A stretch of 47,351 bases of DNA from JAJZSS01 sp964463505. GTDB taxonomy: Bacteria > Chloroflexota > Anaerolineae > Anaerolineales > UBA4823. The DNA lies in assembly GCA_964463505.1 (NCBI GenBank), contig CAYXDC010000018.1, positions 1-47,351 on the forward strand, in the 5' to 3' direction. Both the position numbers and the translations under genes were made by a program. The notes under the pieces are model-generated. The model had not been told where the DNA came from, ran no database searches, and worked only from the letters and a program-made list of their open reading frames with translations. Positions 7,461 through 14,928 of the stretch are shown here, one piece after another; position 1 is the first letter of the stretch, and each line of letters opens with the position of its first letter.

Positions 7461-7665
7461 CGTTCTGTATTTTTACAGACGGCAAACTCTTAAGAAAGGA
7501 TAGGCGCATCAAATGAATCGATTTGAAATCAGCTATATCTGCGTAAGCGCTGCCTCCGGCGGCGTCGCCGCAGCATTGCCTTCTCGTAGTGCGCCTATCG
7601 GCTGGTAAACGTTCAATTGTTTGAATGATAGCCACGGGTGCCCTACAGCACCCGTGGCTTTTTTA
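7461..7665 (+). ncRNA. Candidate structured RNA, about 200 nt, not identified
   Basis: Between a promoter (7426-7455) and an intrinsic terminator (7630-7664) lies a densely structured stretch. Hairpin A (about 7470-7491) is CCGT-T-CTGTA closing TTTT with TACAG-ACGG. A long-range stem pairs 7499-7508 with 7590-7599 (GATAGGCGCA with TGCGCCTATC, 10 perfect pairs). It encloses a hairpin at 7509-7526 (TCAAAT/ATTTGA), a possible GTAA tetraloop hairpin at 7540-7548, and a GC-rich arm at 7549-7574 (GCTG, bulge, CGGCG, loop GCGT, CGCCG, CAGC). A short TTCAA/TTGAA hairpin follows at about 7612-7625. A multi-branch junction closed by a 10-bp stem is typical of riboswitches and small regulatory RNAs. It could be free-standing or control the ABC gene at 7741. 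A 31-codon frame (7513-7608) lies inside it but is poorly placed after its ribosome-binding site. I do not recognise a known family. Confidence 0.55.
7630..7664 (+). terminator. Terminator of the structured RNA
   Basis: A perfect 12-bp stem (7630-7641 with 7648-7659) with a 6-nt loop is followed by six T residues. It is among the strongest terminators in the window. Confidence 0.93.
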
Positions 7666-7687
7666 TTTGACTGTTCAAACTCTGCCG

Positions 7688-7720
7688 CAGGCCACGGGTC
7701 CACCGTGGCCTGTTTTGTTT
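7688..7720 (+). terminator. Second terminator before the ABC ATPase gene
   Basis: A perfect 10-bp stem (7688-7697 with 7703-7712), loop GTCCA, followed by TTTTGTTT. Its core GGCCACGG resembles the stem of the terminator 50 bp upstream (GCCACGGG), so the two may be related by duplication. Any read-through into the ABC gene must pass both. Confidence 0.85.
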
Positions 7721-7740
7721 ATCGCTTTAGGAGCTCAGCC

Positions 7741-8589
7741 ATGTCTGACGCCATCATCTTAAACAACATAACGAAGACTTTCGGCGGGTTGAATCCTGCC
7801 CTACTGAAGCGCATCCCGAATCTGCCCGGGAAGAGTCTTCCGCGCGGCTTGCAATCCTCAACTGCGGTAGTGGCGTTGGATGGCGTGAGCTTAAGCGTAC
7901 CAGAAGGACAAATCTTCGGCCTGTTGGGGATCGATGGCTCGGGGAAATCCACCCTGATCCGTCTGCTGGCGACACTGATCCAACCCGATGCAGGGGAAGC
8001 ACGCGTGTTTGGTTATGATGTCGTCCGCCAACCTGCTCAGGTACAACGCTTGATCAATCGTGTGTCTGTGGAAGCATCCTTCTATCGCAAAGTCTCGGCA
8101 TTGGAAAACCTGATCGAGGATGCCCGCTTACTGGGCTTGACCGGTGCCAGATTGCGCCAGCATCTGGAAGAGACGCTGCTCCACCTGGGTCTGCCGATCG
8201 AAGAGATCTACCGGCCCATGGAAGAAACCTGCGCTGCCACTCAGCAGGTGGTCTGCATTGCCCGGGCGCTGATTTCTCAGCCACGCTTACTGCTGCTGGA
8301 TGAGCCCACGCGTGGTTTGCCTGCTCATCTCGCCAGCCGGGTACAGCAAGCCATCCTGGAAATGCGCGCCGCATTGGGCACCACGGTGCTCTTCACCACC
8401 CAGGATATCGCCGAAGCGGCCACCCTGGCTGACGCCACTGCCGTGATGGAGAAAGGGCGTCTGATCGACCAAGCCGCCAGCCTGCATCAGCCAACATTAG
8501 TGCCGTTGAGCGGGCATCCCACCAGCCTGGCAGATATTTTCAGCCAACTGAACGAGCTATCGGCAGTTGGAGCGTATGAACCCTGTTAG
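7741..8589 (+). CDS. Orphan ABC-type ATPase with degenerate motifs
   Basis: A 282-residue nucleotide-binding domain of the type found in drug/ABC-2 exporters. The ATG at 7741 follows AGGAG; the frame is open further upstream but runs through a terminator. Walker A (GIDGSGKST, residues 63-71) and Walker B (LLLLDEP, 183-189) are intact. Other motifs are not: the Q-loop Gln seems replaced in RVSVEASF, the LSGGQ signature reads TCAATQQ (163-169), the D-loop lacks its Asp (GLPAHL) and the switch His is Gln222 (TTQDIAEA). ATP binding is plausible, but hydrolysis or normal dimer function is doubtful. No permease gene adjoins. It may serve a distant membrane partner or have a regulatory role. Confidence 0.75.
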   Translation: MSDAIILNNITKTFGGLNPALLKRIPNLPGKSLPRGLQSSTAVVALDGVSLSVPEGQIFGLLGIDGSGKSTLIRLLATLIQPDAGEARVFGYDVVRQPAQVQRLINRVSVEASFYRKVSALENLIEDARLLGLTGARLRQHLEETLLHLGLPIEEIYRPMEETCAATQQVVCIARALISQPRLLLLDEPTRGLPAHLASRVQQAILEMRAALGTTVLFTTQDIAEAATLADATAVMEKGRLIDQAASLHQPTLVPLSGHPTSLADIFSQLNELSAVGAYEPC

Positions 8590-8595
8590 CCATTT

Positions 8596-8630
8596 CCAGG
8601 CAGGCCCGCTTGACCGGCGAGCCTGCCTGG
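8596..8630 (+). terminator. Hairpin between the ABC ATPase and the first GNAT gene
   Basis: A perfect 10-bp stem (8596-8605 with 8621-8630) closes a 15-nt loop. No T-run follows, so it is a weak terminator or an mRNA-stabilising hairpin. Confidence 0.45.
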
Positions 8631-8670
8631 GATAGGTTATCAGCACACAACGAATTATGAGGATGTCATT

Positions 8671-9258
8671 ATGAGCATTCACGAGCAATTATTTCAAGGG
8701 TCAAAAATATGCCTGACGCCTATCGATCACGAAAAGGACCCCGAGATCGTAGCGCGCTGGACGCAAGACGCTGAATACCAGCGCATGCTGAACAGTGATG
8801 TAGTACGCCCACTCTCTCCTGCGCAAGTCAAGAAACAATACGAGGCTATCGAAAAGGCCTCGGAAGAATCGAATGGCATGTTTTATTATAGTATCCGTAC
8901 CCTGGCCAGGGATGACCAGCCCGAACGGCTGATTGGTTTTGCTCGCCTGTATTGGATTGAGTGGTCCCATGCAGCCGGTATGCTGCAGATCGGCATCGGC
9001 GACCCCGCCGATCGCCGGCAAGGCTACGGGAGCGAAGCCTTGCGCCTGATGCTGCGCTACGCATTTATGGAGCTGAACCTGTTCCGTTTAGGGGCGCTAA
9101 TCCCGGAATATAACACTCCTGCCCTGGCTCTGTTTCAAAAGGCAGGTTTCATCGAAGAAATCCGGCGGCGGGAAGCATTGAATCGTTATGGGCGGCGCTG
9201 GGATATGCTGCATCTCGGATTGCTGCATGGCGACTGGAAAGCCCGACTTAACGGATGA
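8671..9258 (+). CDS. GNAT N-acetyltransferase (RimJ/RimL-like), copy 1
   Basis: A 195-residue single-domain acetyltransferase. The acetyl-CoA loop is seen in DRRQGYGSEALRLMLRYAF (about 110-130), followed by the family end pattern NTPALALFQKAGF. Enzymes of this group acetylate amino groups on proteins, antibiotics or metabolites, and the substrate cannot be read from sequence. A GAGG site precedes the ATG. It is the first of three similar tandem genes separated by only 27-32 nt and probably co-transcribed. It is the most divergent of the three, with insertions in the N-terminal half. Confidence 0.85.
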   Translation: MSIHEQLFQGSKICLTPIDHEKDPEIVARWTQDAEYQRMLNSDVVRPLSPAQVKKQYEAIEKASEESNGMFYYSIRTLARDDQPERLIGFARLYWIEWSHAAGMLQIGIGDPADRRQGYGSEALRLMLRYAFMELNLFRLGALIPEYNTPALALFQKAGFIEEIRRREALNRYGRRWDMLHLGLLHGDWKARLNG

Positions 9259-9285
9259 TTTTGATTTACAGGAAAGAGCAAGCTC

Positions 9286-9855
9286 ATGCACACTAACTTA
9301 AATACAGGTCAGCTGGTTCGTTTGAGCGCCGAAGAGCCTCAGGTGTGGGCGGAAGCTTTCACACGTTGGTCACGCGACACGGAATACATCCGCCTGCTGG
9401 ATGATGCACCTGCGCAAGCCTGGTCTGTCACCAAGCGCAAGCAATGGTTGGAGAAAGAATTGGAAGATCCTGAGCGGTCCTATCTGTTTGGCATCCGCAC
9501 CCTGACGGAGGATCAATTGATCGGGTTTGTCGGACTGGATGGCATCCAGCACACGCACGGGGATACCTGGGTGGGGATTGGGGTCGGCGACCGGAACTAC
9601 TGGAGCAAAGGTTATGGCAGCGAGGCCATGCGCCTGATCTTGCGCTATGCTTTCACAGAACTCAACCTGCATCGGGTTTCCCTGGGTGTATTTGCTTACA
9701 ACACCCGCGCCCAACGCGCCTACGAAAAATGCGGCTTCCAGCTTGAAGGTGTCATTCACCAGGCATTCTTACGCGAAGGGCAGCGCTGGGATTTACTCAA
9801 CATGGGTATCCTGCGTGCAGAATGGCTAGCTCAAAATGGGAAGGGTCTTGAATAA
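9286..9855 (+). CDS. GNAT N-acetyltransferase (RimJ/RimL-like), copy 2
   Basis: A 189-residue single GNAT domain. Conserved segments are RWSRDTEYIRLLDD near the N-terminus, the acetyl-CoA loop SKGYGSEAMRLILRYAF, and ELNLHRVSLGVFAYNTRAQR followed by YEKCGF. It is clearly a close paralogue of the next gene, sharing whole blocks such as RYAFTELNLHRVSL and REGxRWDLL, which points to recent tandem duplication. The substrate is unknown. The AGGAAAGAG upstream of the ATG is a fair ribosome-binding site. It lies 27 nt after copy 1 and 32 nt before copy 3. Confidence 0.87.
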   Translation: MHTNLNTGQLVRLSAEEPQVWAEAFTRWSRDTEYIRLLDDAPAQAWSVTKRKQWLEKELEDPERSYLFGIRTLTEDQLIGFVGLDGIQHTHGDTWVGIGVGDRNYWSKGYGSEAMRLILRYAFTELNLHRVSLGVFAYNTRAQRAYEKCGFQLEGVIHQAFLREGQRWDLLNMGILRAEWLAQNGKGLE

Positions 9856-9887
9856 GGGTATTCCATGCATTCGAGCGGAGGATTAAT

Positions 9888-10454
9888 ATGGGACAGGATT
9901 TATATGCAGGCAAGTTGGTGCGCGTGAAAGCTGTGGACAGCCAGAAGCTGGCTGAAGCGCTCTCGCGCTGGGGCCGCGACAGTGAATATTGGCGCTTACT
10001 GTCTACAGGCCCGGCTGGCCTATATACTGTCAAAGGCACCAAGGAATGGCTGGAGAAAAGCCAGGAGAAAGACCCGCCAAGCGAACTGATTTTCGAAATC
10101 CACACCTTGGATGATGACCGGCTGATTGGCGAAACTGGCTTTGACGGCATTCGCTGGCAGCATGGAGACACCTTTATTGGAATTGGCCTGGGTGAACGGG
10201 ATGACTGGGGCAAGGGCTACGGCACCGACGCCATGCGGGTCATGCTGCGCTACGCCTTCACCGAATTGAACTTGCACCGCGTTTCGCTGGACGCCTTTGA
10301 ATATAACCCGCGCGCGCTACGCACCTACGAGAAAGTTGGATTCAAGCAGGAAGGCCGCGCCCGGCAGTTTATGCTGCGTGAAGGCCGGCGTTGGGATTTG
10401 ATTTTCATGGGTATCACCAGACTTGATTGGCAGGCAATACAAAATGGAGAATGA
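9888..10454 (+). CDS. GNAT N-acetyltransferase (RimJ/RimL-like), copy 3
   Basis: A 188-residue single GNAT domain with the acetyl-CoA loop GKGYGTDAMRVMLRYAF and the C-terminal block NPRALRTYEKVGF. It is the nearest paralogue of copy 2 in this window. A strong GCGGAGG ribosome-binding site precedes the ATG. Its stop codon overlaps the first possible ATG of the double-GNAT gene that follows (ATGA at 10451-10454), so the genes are co-transcribed and perhaps translationally coupled. The substrate is unknown. Confidence 0.87.
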   Translation: MGQDLYAGKLVRVKAVDSQKLAEALSRWGRDSEYWRLLSTGPAGLYTVKGTKEWLEKSQEKDPPSELIFEIHTLDDDRLIGETGFDGIRWQHGDTFIGIGLGERDDWGKGYGTDAMRVMLRYAFTELNLHRVSLDAFEYNPRALRTYEKVGFKQEGRARQFMLREGRRWDLIFMGITRLDWQAIQNGE

Positions 10455-10459
10455 TCGAG

Positions 10460-11506
10460 ATGGATACAATGCAAGAAATGACCAACACCATAACCGTTCC
10501 CGGCGCACCAGATATACCGGGTTTGAGCTTTCGCGGATATCGAGATGCAGCGGATTTCGAGAAGATGGTAGCTGTCATCCAGGGATGTAAGCAGGTTGAC
10601 CATATGGAGCGCTCCGATACTGCACAGGATATTGAGCGCAATTACCGCTACACCCCGAACTTTGACCTCACCAAAGACATACTCTATGTTGAGATGGATG
10701 GCAAAGTGGTTGGATATTACCGGGTGACATGGTATTTCGAAGATAATGGGGATGCCATTTATACCCATTTTGGCTTCCTGCTGCCGGAGTTGCGCGGGCG
10801 GGGAATTGGCCGGGCAATACTGGCTTATTTACAAAACCGCATCCGGGCAATCGCTGCCGCACATCAGCCGGAACAGCCAAAGTACTACCAATCCTACGCC
10901 GATGAAACCGAGCGCGCCTCCACGGCTTTTCTACTTACGGCGGGTTACCAGCCCATCCGCCATTTCTACACCATGCTGCGTCCAGACCTGGAGAATATCC
11001 CGGATCTCCCACTGCCAGATGGCTATGAGATCCGCCCTGTGCTGGAAGAACACCTGGCGATGATCATGGCTGCCAGCAGCGAAGCCTTTCGCGACCACTG
11101 GGGGTACAGCTCAGCCACTGAACCCAAGCTGGAAGAAATCAAGGAAGATCAAGATTTCGACCCCAGCCTGTGGTGCGTTGCCTGGCATGGTGACCAGGTC
11201 GCCGGAATGGTATTAAACTACATTGTGCGCGCGGAAAACCTGGAATACGAACGTCTGCGCGGCTATACTGAAAACATCTGCGTCCGGCGTCCGCATCGCA
11301 AGCAGGGGCTGGCACGCGCCCTGATCGCCGCCAGCCTGGGCATATTACGGGAACGGGGCATGCTTGAGGCATCGCTACACGTGGACACCGAAAACTTATC
11401 CGGCGCGCTGAGGCTATACGAAAGCGTCGGCTTCCGGCCGCTCAGCCGGCACACAACTTATCGCAAACCCCTGGAGATAGCATGGCCGAACCTGCGCATC
11501 ATCTGA
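10460..11506 (+). CDS. Tandem double-GNAT acetyltransferase (MshD-like layout)
   Basis: A 348-residue protein with two GNAT domains. The first (about 15-165) has the loop LRGRGIGRAILAYLQ; the second (about 180-345) has CVRRPHRKQGLARALIAASL and ends in NLSGALRLYESVGF. The ATG at 10460 is chosen because GGAGA lies 9 nt upstream; ATG 10451 (overlapping the previous stop) and a TTG at 10427 are alternatives. Two fused GNAT domains occur in mycothiol synthase MshD, but this layout is also common among uncharacterised Chloroflexota proteins. The segment EAFRDHWGY recurs as ETFEDHWGH in the protein at 14929, so the two are paralogues. The last 25 nt overlap the HAD gene. Confidence 0.85.
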   Translation: MDTMQEMTNTITVPGAPDIPGLSFRGYRDAADFEKMVAVIQGCKQVDHMERSDTAQDIERNYRYTPNFDLTKDILYVEMDGKVVGYYRVTWYFEDNGDAIYTHFGFLLPELRGRGIGRAILAYLQNRIRAIAAAHQPEQPKYYQSYADETERASTAFLLTAGYQPIRHFYTMLRPDLENIPDLPLPDGYEIRPVLEEHLAMIMAASSEAFRDHWGYSSATEPKLEEIKEDQDFDPSLWCVAWHGDQVAGMVLNYIVRAENLEYERLRGYTENICVRRPHRKQGLARALIAASLGILRERGMLEASLHVDTENLSGALRLYESVGFRPLSRHTTYRKPLEIAWPNLRII

Positions 11507-12132
11507 TCAAAGCCGTCGTCTGGGATCTGGGCGGGGTGTTGGCGCGCACGCTGGATCGCGCCCCGCGCACCGAGCTTGCCCGCAGCTTAGGCATGACCTA
11601 TAGCGAGCTGGACGAGGCGGTGTTTAACAGCCCATCCGCGCGACAAGCTACATTGGGGAAAATCTCGGTCGAGGAACACTGGGCGAATGTTTATCGCAAT
11701 CTCAATTGGCCTGTGGAACAGCAAGATGTTTTTCAAAAACTGTTTTGGGGCGGCGATCGACTGGACCAAGACCTGGTAGCCTATATTCGCCGCCTCAAGC
11801 CAGTCTTCAAAACCGGCCTGTTGAGCAATAACTGGCCGAACCTGCGCCATCTGATCGAAAATCGCTGGCAGATTAACGACGCCTTCGATGAGTTGGTGAT
11901 CTCAGCCGAGGTCGGGCTTAAAAAACCCGAACAACCGATATACGACCTGACCCTTCAGCGTCTGGGCGTCCGCCCAGAACAGGCGGTATTTGTGGATGAC
12001 TTTATCGAAAATATCCACGCCGCGCAGCAGTTCGGTTGGCAGGCTGTTCACTTTCGGAGCCCTGAGAAGGCGCTGGCAGAATTAAATGTTTTACTTGAAA
12101 TACCGGCTGAGCGTAGTTTCTCTGGAGAGTGA
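11482..12132 (+). CDS. HAD-superfamily hydrolase (YihX-like subgroup)
   Basis: A 216-residue HAD phosphatase-like protein. Motif I is VVWDLGGVL: the nucleophile Asp is present, but the usual second Asp is Gly, as in YihX-type and some epoxide-hydrolase-type members. Motif II is LLSNN, motif III Lys is in VGLKKPE, and motif IV is FVDDFIENI. The pattern fits subfamily IA with an alpha-helical cap between motifs I and II. Likely a phosphatase for a small phosphorylated metabolite, substrate unknown. The start lies within the end of the double-GNAT gene (25-nt overlap), with GGAG 7 nt before the ATG, so it belongs to the same operon. Confidence 0.83.
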   Translation: MAEPAHHLIKAVVWDLGGVLARTLDRAPRTELARSLGMTYSELDEAVFNSPSARQATLGKISVEEHWANVYRNLNWPVEQQDVFQKLFWGGDRLDQDLVAYIRRLKPVFKTGLLSNNWPNLRHLIENRWQINDAFDELVISAEVGLKKPEQPIYDLTLQRLGVRPEQAVFVDDFIENIHAAQQFGWQAVHFRSPEKALAELNVLLEIPAERSFSGE

Positions 12133-12134
12133 AT

Positions 12135-13532
12135 GTGGCTGACCCGCTTGATCTAATGAGTTTAACCATGCATGAAGCCGCCCTTATGATGCAATCCGGC
12201 GATTTGAGCGCGCGTGCGCTTACCATGCTGTATCTGGAGCGCATCGCCAGCCTGGACCGGCGCCTGAATGCCTTCATCACCCTCACTGCCGATCTGGCGT
12301 TGGAGCAAGCCGAACAGGCTGACCGCGAACGCCAGCAAGGCAAGCTGCGCGGACCACTGCATGGCATTCCCCTGGCGTTGAAAGACCTGTTTGAAACGGC
12401 TGGCATAAAAACCACTGCGGGTTCCGGCTTCTGGCGCGAGAATATCCCAACCCGGAACGCGTTTGTGGTGGAACGCCTGCGCCAGGCAGGCGCGGTCATC
12501 CTGGGCAAGCTCAATATGCATGAAATTGCTCTGGGGGTGACCAATGCCAATCCGCATTACGGTCCCTGCCGAAATCCCTGGGATCTAGAGCGCTCCCCAG
12601 GCGGATCATCGGGGGGCAGCGTGGCGGCTGTCGCCAGCGGGTTGTGCCTCGGTGCCCTGGGCACCGATAGCGGCGGATCGATCCGTATCCCTGCATCATT
12701 GTGCGGGGTGGTGGGTCTCAAACCAACCTATGGGCGGGTGAGCCTGAGCGGGGTCATCCCCCTGAGCTGGAGCACCGATCATGTTGGTCCGCTGGCGCGC
12801 TGCGTGGCGGATGCTGCCCTGCTATACCAGTCGGTCGCCGGCTACGACCCACACGATCCAGCCTGCCAGGCTCAACCTTTGGAAGATGCACTGACTGAGC
12901 TGGATGGAGGCTTACAAGGCTGGCGGGTCGCTCTATTGGAGGATGCCTACCTGGACAAGACTCACCCGGAGGTGCTCAACACGGTGCAAGCTGCCGCCTG
13001 CCTGCTGGGAGAGCTTGGGGCGCGTATATCACCGGTCGAGCTGCCCGGCCTGCGCCAGGCGGCCCAAATGAACGGCCTGGTTGTACAGGCAGAAGCAGCC
13101 GCCTTTCACCGCCAGCGCCTGCAAGAGCACCCCGCCGGCTTTGGCGAGGATGTACTCCAGCGCCTGGAAACTGGCGCGGCTACATCAATCCAGGACTATA
13201 TCCTGGCCCGGCGCAGCCAACAAGAATTACGCCGCAGGATGGAGGCGTTTTTTATGGATTACGATCTGCTTTGTCTGCCTGCGACTCCAATCACCGCCCC
13301 GCCGATCAGCGGCCCAGACGCGGTGGAACAGGCGCGTCTGCTGACCCGCTTTACCGCGCCTTTCAACCTCACTGGTTTACCCGCCATCGTCCTGCCCTGC
13401 GGCTTTAGCAGCAATGGTTTACCCATCGGGCTGCAGCTTGTCGCCCGGCCCTGGGCTGAAGCCAACTTGCTGCGAGCAGCGCAGGCTTATGAAATGGCTG
13501 CCGGCTGGTGTACGCAGCATCCTGTTCTCTGA
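12135..13532 (+). CDS. Amidase-signature family hydrolase (GatA-like)
   Basis: A protein of about 465 residues with the Ser-cisSer-Lys amidase fold. Lys is in LALKDLFET (near residue 83), the glycine-serine loop is SPGGSSGGS (near 156-162) and the nucleophile Ser is in TDSGGSIRIP (near 182). The family cleaves or transfers amide groups: GatA in tRNA-dependent amidation, others on free amides. No gatB or gatC lies nearby, so a stand-alone amidase acting on a small molecule is more likely than a GatCAB subunit. GTG 12135 has GGAG 7 nt upstream; GTG 12129, overlapping the previous stop, is the alternative. The operon context with acetyltransferases suggests turnover of acylated or amide compounds, which is inference. 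Confidence 0.85.
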   Translation: MADPLDLMSLTMHEAALMMQSGDLSARALTMLYLERIASLDRRLNAFITLTADLALEQAEQADRERQQGKLRGPLHGIPLALKDLFETAGIKTTAGSGFWRENIPTRNAFVVERLRQAGAVILGKLNMHEIALGVTNANPHYGPCRNPWDLERSPGGSSGGSVAAVASGLCLGALGTDSGGSIRIPASLCGVVGLKPTYGRVSLSGVIPLSWSTDHVGPLARCVADAALLYQSVAGYDPHDPACQAQPLEDALTELDGGLQGWRVALLEDAYLDKTHPEVLNTVQAAACLLGELGARISPVELPGLRQAAQMNGLVVQAEAAAFHRQRLQEHPAGFGEDVLQRLETGAATSIQDYILARRSQQELRRRMEAFFMDYDLLCLPATPITAPPISGPDAVEQARLLTRFTAPFNLTGLPAIVLPCGFSSNGLPIGLQLVARPWAEANLLRAAQAYEMAAGWCTQHPVL

Positions 13533-13586
13533 GCCCAGGACAACGACACCAGCACACAGGTCAACACCTAAGGATCATTTACCGGT

Positions 13587-14867
13587 ATGAATAAACTGAC
13601 CGCCGCCAGGGTATTTCTGCTCATCGAAGCTGTTACATCCCTGCTATTCGGGATGATCTTCACCATCAGCTCGCTCTATCAGGTTAGCACAGCCAACCTG
13701 AGCGCCCTGCAGCTAGTGCTGGTGGGAACTGTGCTTGAATTGTCGATCTTTGTGTTTGAAGTACCGACAGGCGTCGTTGCCGATCTGGTCAGTCGGCGGC
13801 TATCAGTCATCATTGGCTTTTTCTTGATTGGCGCAGGCTTTATCCTTGAAGGAGCCTTGCCAATCTTCTGGACCATCCTGCTTGCTCAAATCTTGTGGGG
13901 AGTGGGTTATACCTTCACCAGTGGCGCAACCCAGGCCTGGATCACGGACGAGATACGTGAAGATGCCGCTGGTCCGATCTTTCTACGCGCCAGCCAGATA
14001 TCTGGGCTGGCAGGTTTATTGGGTATCCCGCTCGGAGTAGTTCTGGGGCGCTCACAAATCAATCTGCCATTGTTAATAGGCGGCAGTCTTTTTGCCGGGT
14101 TGGCTGTCTTCTTGATCTTGTTTATGCCGGAGGATGGTTTCACCCCTACCCCGCAAGGGGAACATAATACCTGGCAAAGTATGCTGCACACGCTGCGCGG
14201 CGGGCTGGCGATGGTACGCCGCCGCCCAGCTTTATGGAATATCTTGCTGATCGGCCTGTTCTTCGGTTTGTATAGCGAAGGCTATGATCGCCTATGGGTA
14301 AAACATCTGACCGATAATCTGCTCACTCTAGGAGGCATCCAGGTCGAGCCGGTCGTGCTGTTAGGGGCGATCAATGCCGGGGGAACTCTGCTCGCCATCG
14401 CCGCCACCGAGCTGGTACGCCGCCGTCTGGACACCACCAACCCCAACGCCATTGCCCGGATGATGATGGCCGCTTCCGCTTTGATGGTCGCCGGTTTGAT
14501 CGCTTTCGCCCAGGCTCGCAGCCTGGTGCTGGCAATCGGCATGATCTGGCTGATCGATGTGTTCCGCAGTATCAACAGCCCGCTTTACACCACCTGGGTA
14601 AATCAACGCCTTGATCCTCAGGTGCGCGCCACCGTGCTCTCGATGAGCAGCCAGGTGGACGCCATCGGGCAAATAACCAGCGGACCTGCCCTGGGAATGG
14701 TAGGCAGCCTGGTCTCCGTGCGGGCAGCTATCACCGCCTCAGGCCTGCTGCTGGCGCCCATCCTGGGATTGTTCGTAAGGGCGCTGCGCATGCCAGAAGC
14801 GCCTTTGGCGGCTGAGCCAGAAATTCTCGGAACGGATTTTGACCTGGAAGCTGCACATCCTGACTGA
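13587..14867 (+). CDS. MFS-type transporter, probable drug or metabolite efflux
   Basis: A 426-residue integral membrane protein with about 12 hydrophobic segments in two halves and a cytoplasmic loop near residues 185-215 (GEHNTWQSMLHTLRGGL). The motif-A-like turn after the second helix reads PTGVVADLVSRRLSVIIG, as in MFS exporters of the DHA1 type. The C-terminal tail is short and acidic. Such proteins exchange protons for drugs or metabolites. The substrate is unknown; the position between GNAT genes is compatible with export of a toxic or acetylated compound. The ribosome-binding site is weak (AAGGA, distant). Confidence 0.85.
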   Translation: MNKLTAARVFLLIEAVTSLLFGMIFTISSLYQVSTANLSALQLVLVGTVLELSIFVFEVPTGVVADLVSRRLSVIIGFFLIGAGFILEGALPIFWTILLAQILWGVGYTFTSGATQAWITDEIREDAAGPIFLRASQISGLAGLLGIPLGVVLGRSQINLPLLIGGSLFAGLAVFLILFMPEDGFTPTPQGEHNTWQSMLHTLRGGLAMVRRRPALWNILLIGLFFGLYSEGYDRLWVKHLTDNLLTLGGIQVEPVVLLGAINAGGTLLAIAATELVRRRLDTTNPNAIARMMMAASALMVAGLIAFAQARSLVLAIGMIWLIDVFRSINSPLYTTWVNQRLDPQVRATVLSMSSQVDAIGQITSGPALGMVGSLVSVRAAITASGLLLAPILGLFVRALRMPEAPLAAEPEILGTDFDLEAAHPD

Positions 14868-14928
14868 CCGGGAACCAATGACCCTATAAGTACCCGGATC
14901 TGATTTTGAAACGAAAGGCTTTAAGATT

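Noticed and set aside
7513..7608. 31-codon open frame (starting MNRFEISY) in the structured RNA
   Set aside because: The ribosome-binding site AAGGA is about 12 nt away and the ATG lies inside a hairpin; half of the frame is occupied by base-paired arms. A leader or bacteriocin-like peptide cannot be excluded, but the RNA structure explains the sequence better.
7621..7740. Extended start of the ABC ATPase frame
   Set aside because: The frame is open back to 7621 but runs through two terminator stems, and the ATG at 7741 has a proper AGGAG site and starts at the homologous position.
10427..10459. TTG start for the first double-GNAT gene
   Set aside because: It lies inside the preceding gene and lacks a ribosome-binding site; ATG 10460 has GGAGA at 9 nt.
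12135..13532. Amidase as GatA subunit of the tRNA amidotransferase
   Set aside because: There is no gatB or gatC nearby and the gene is embedded in an accessory operon; the general amidase name is safer.
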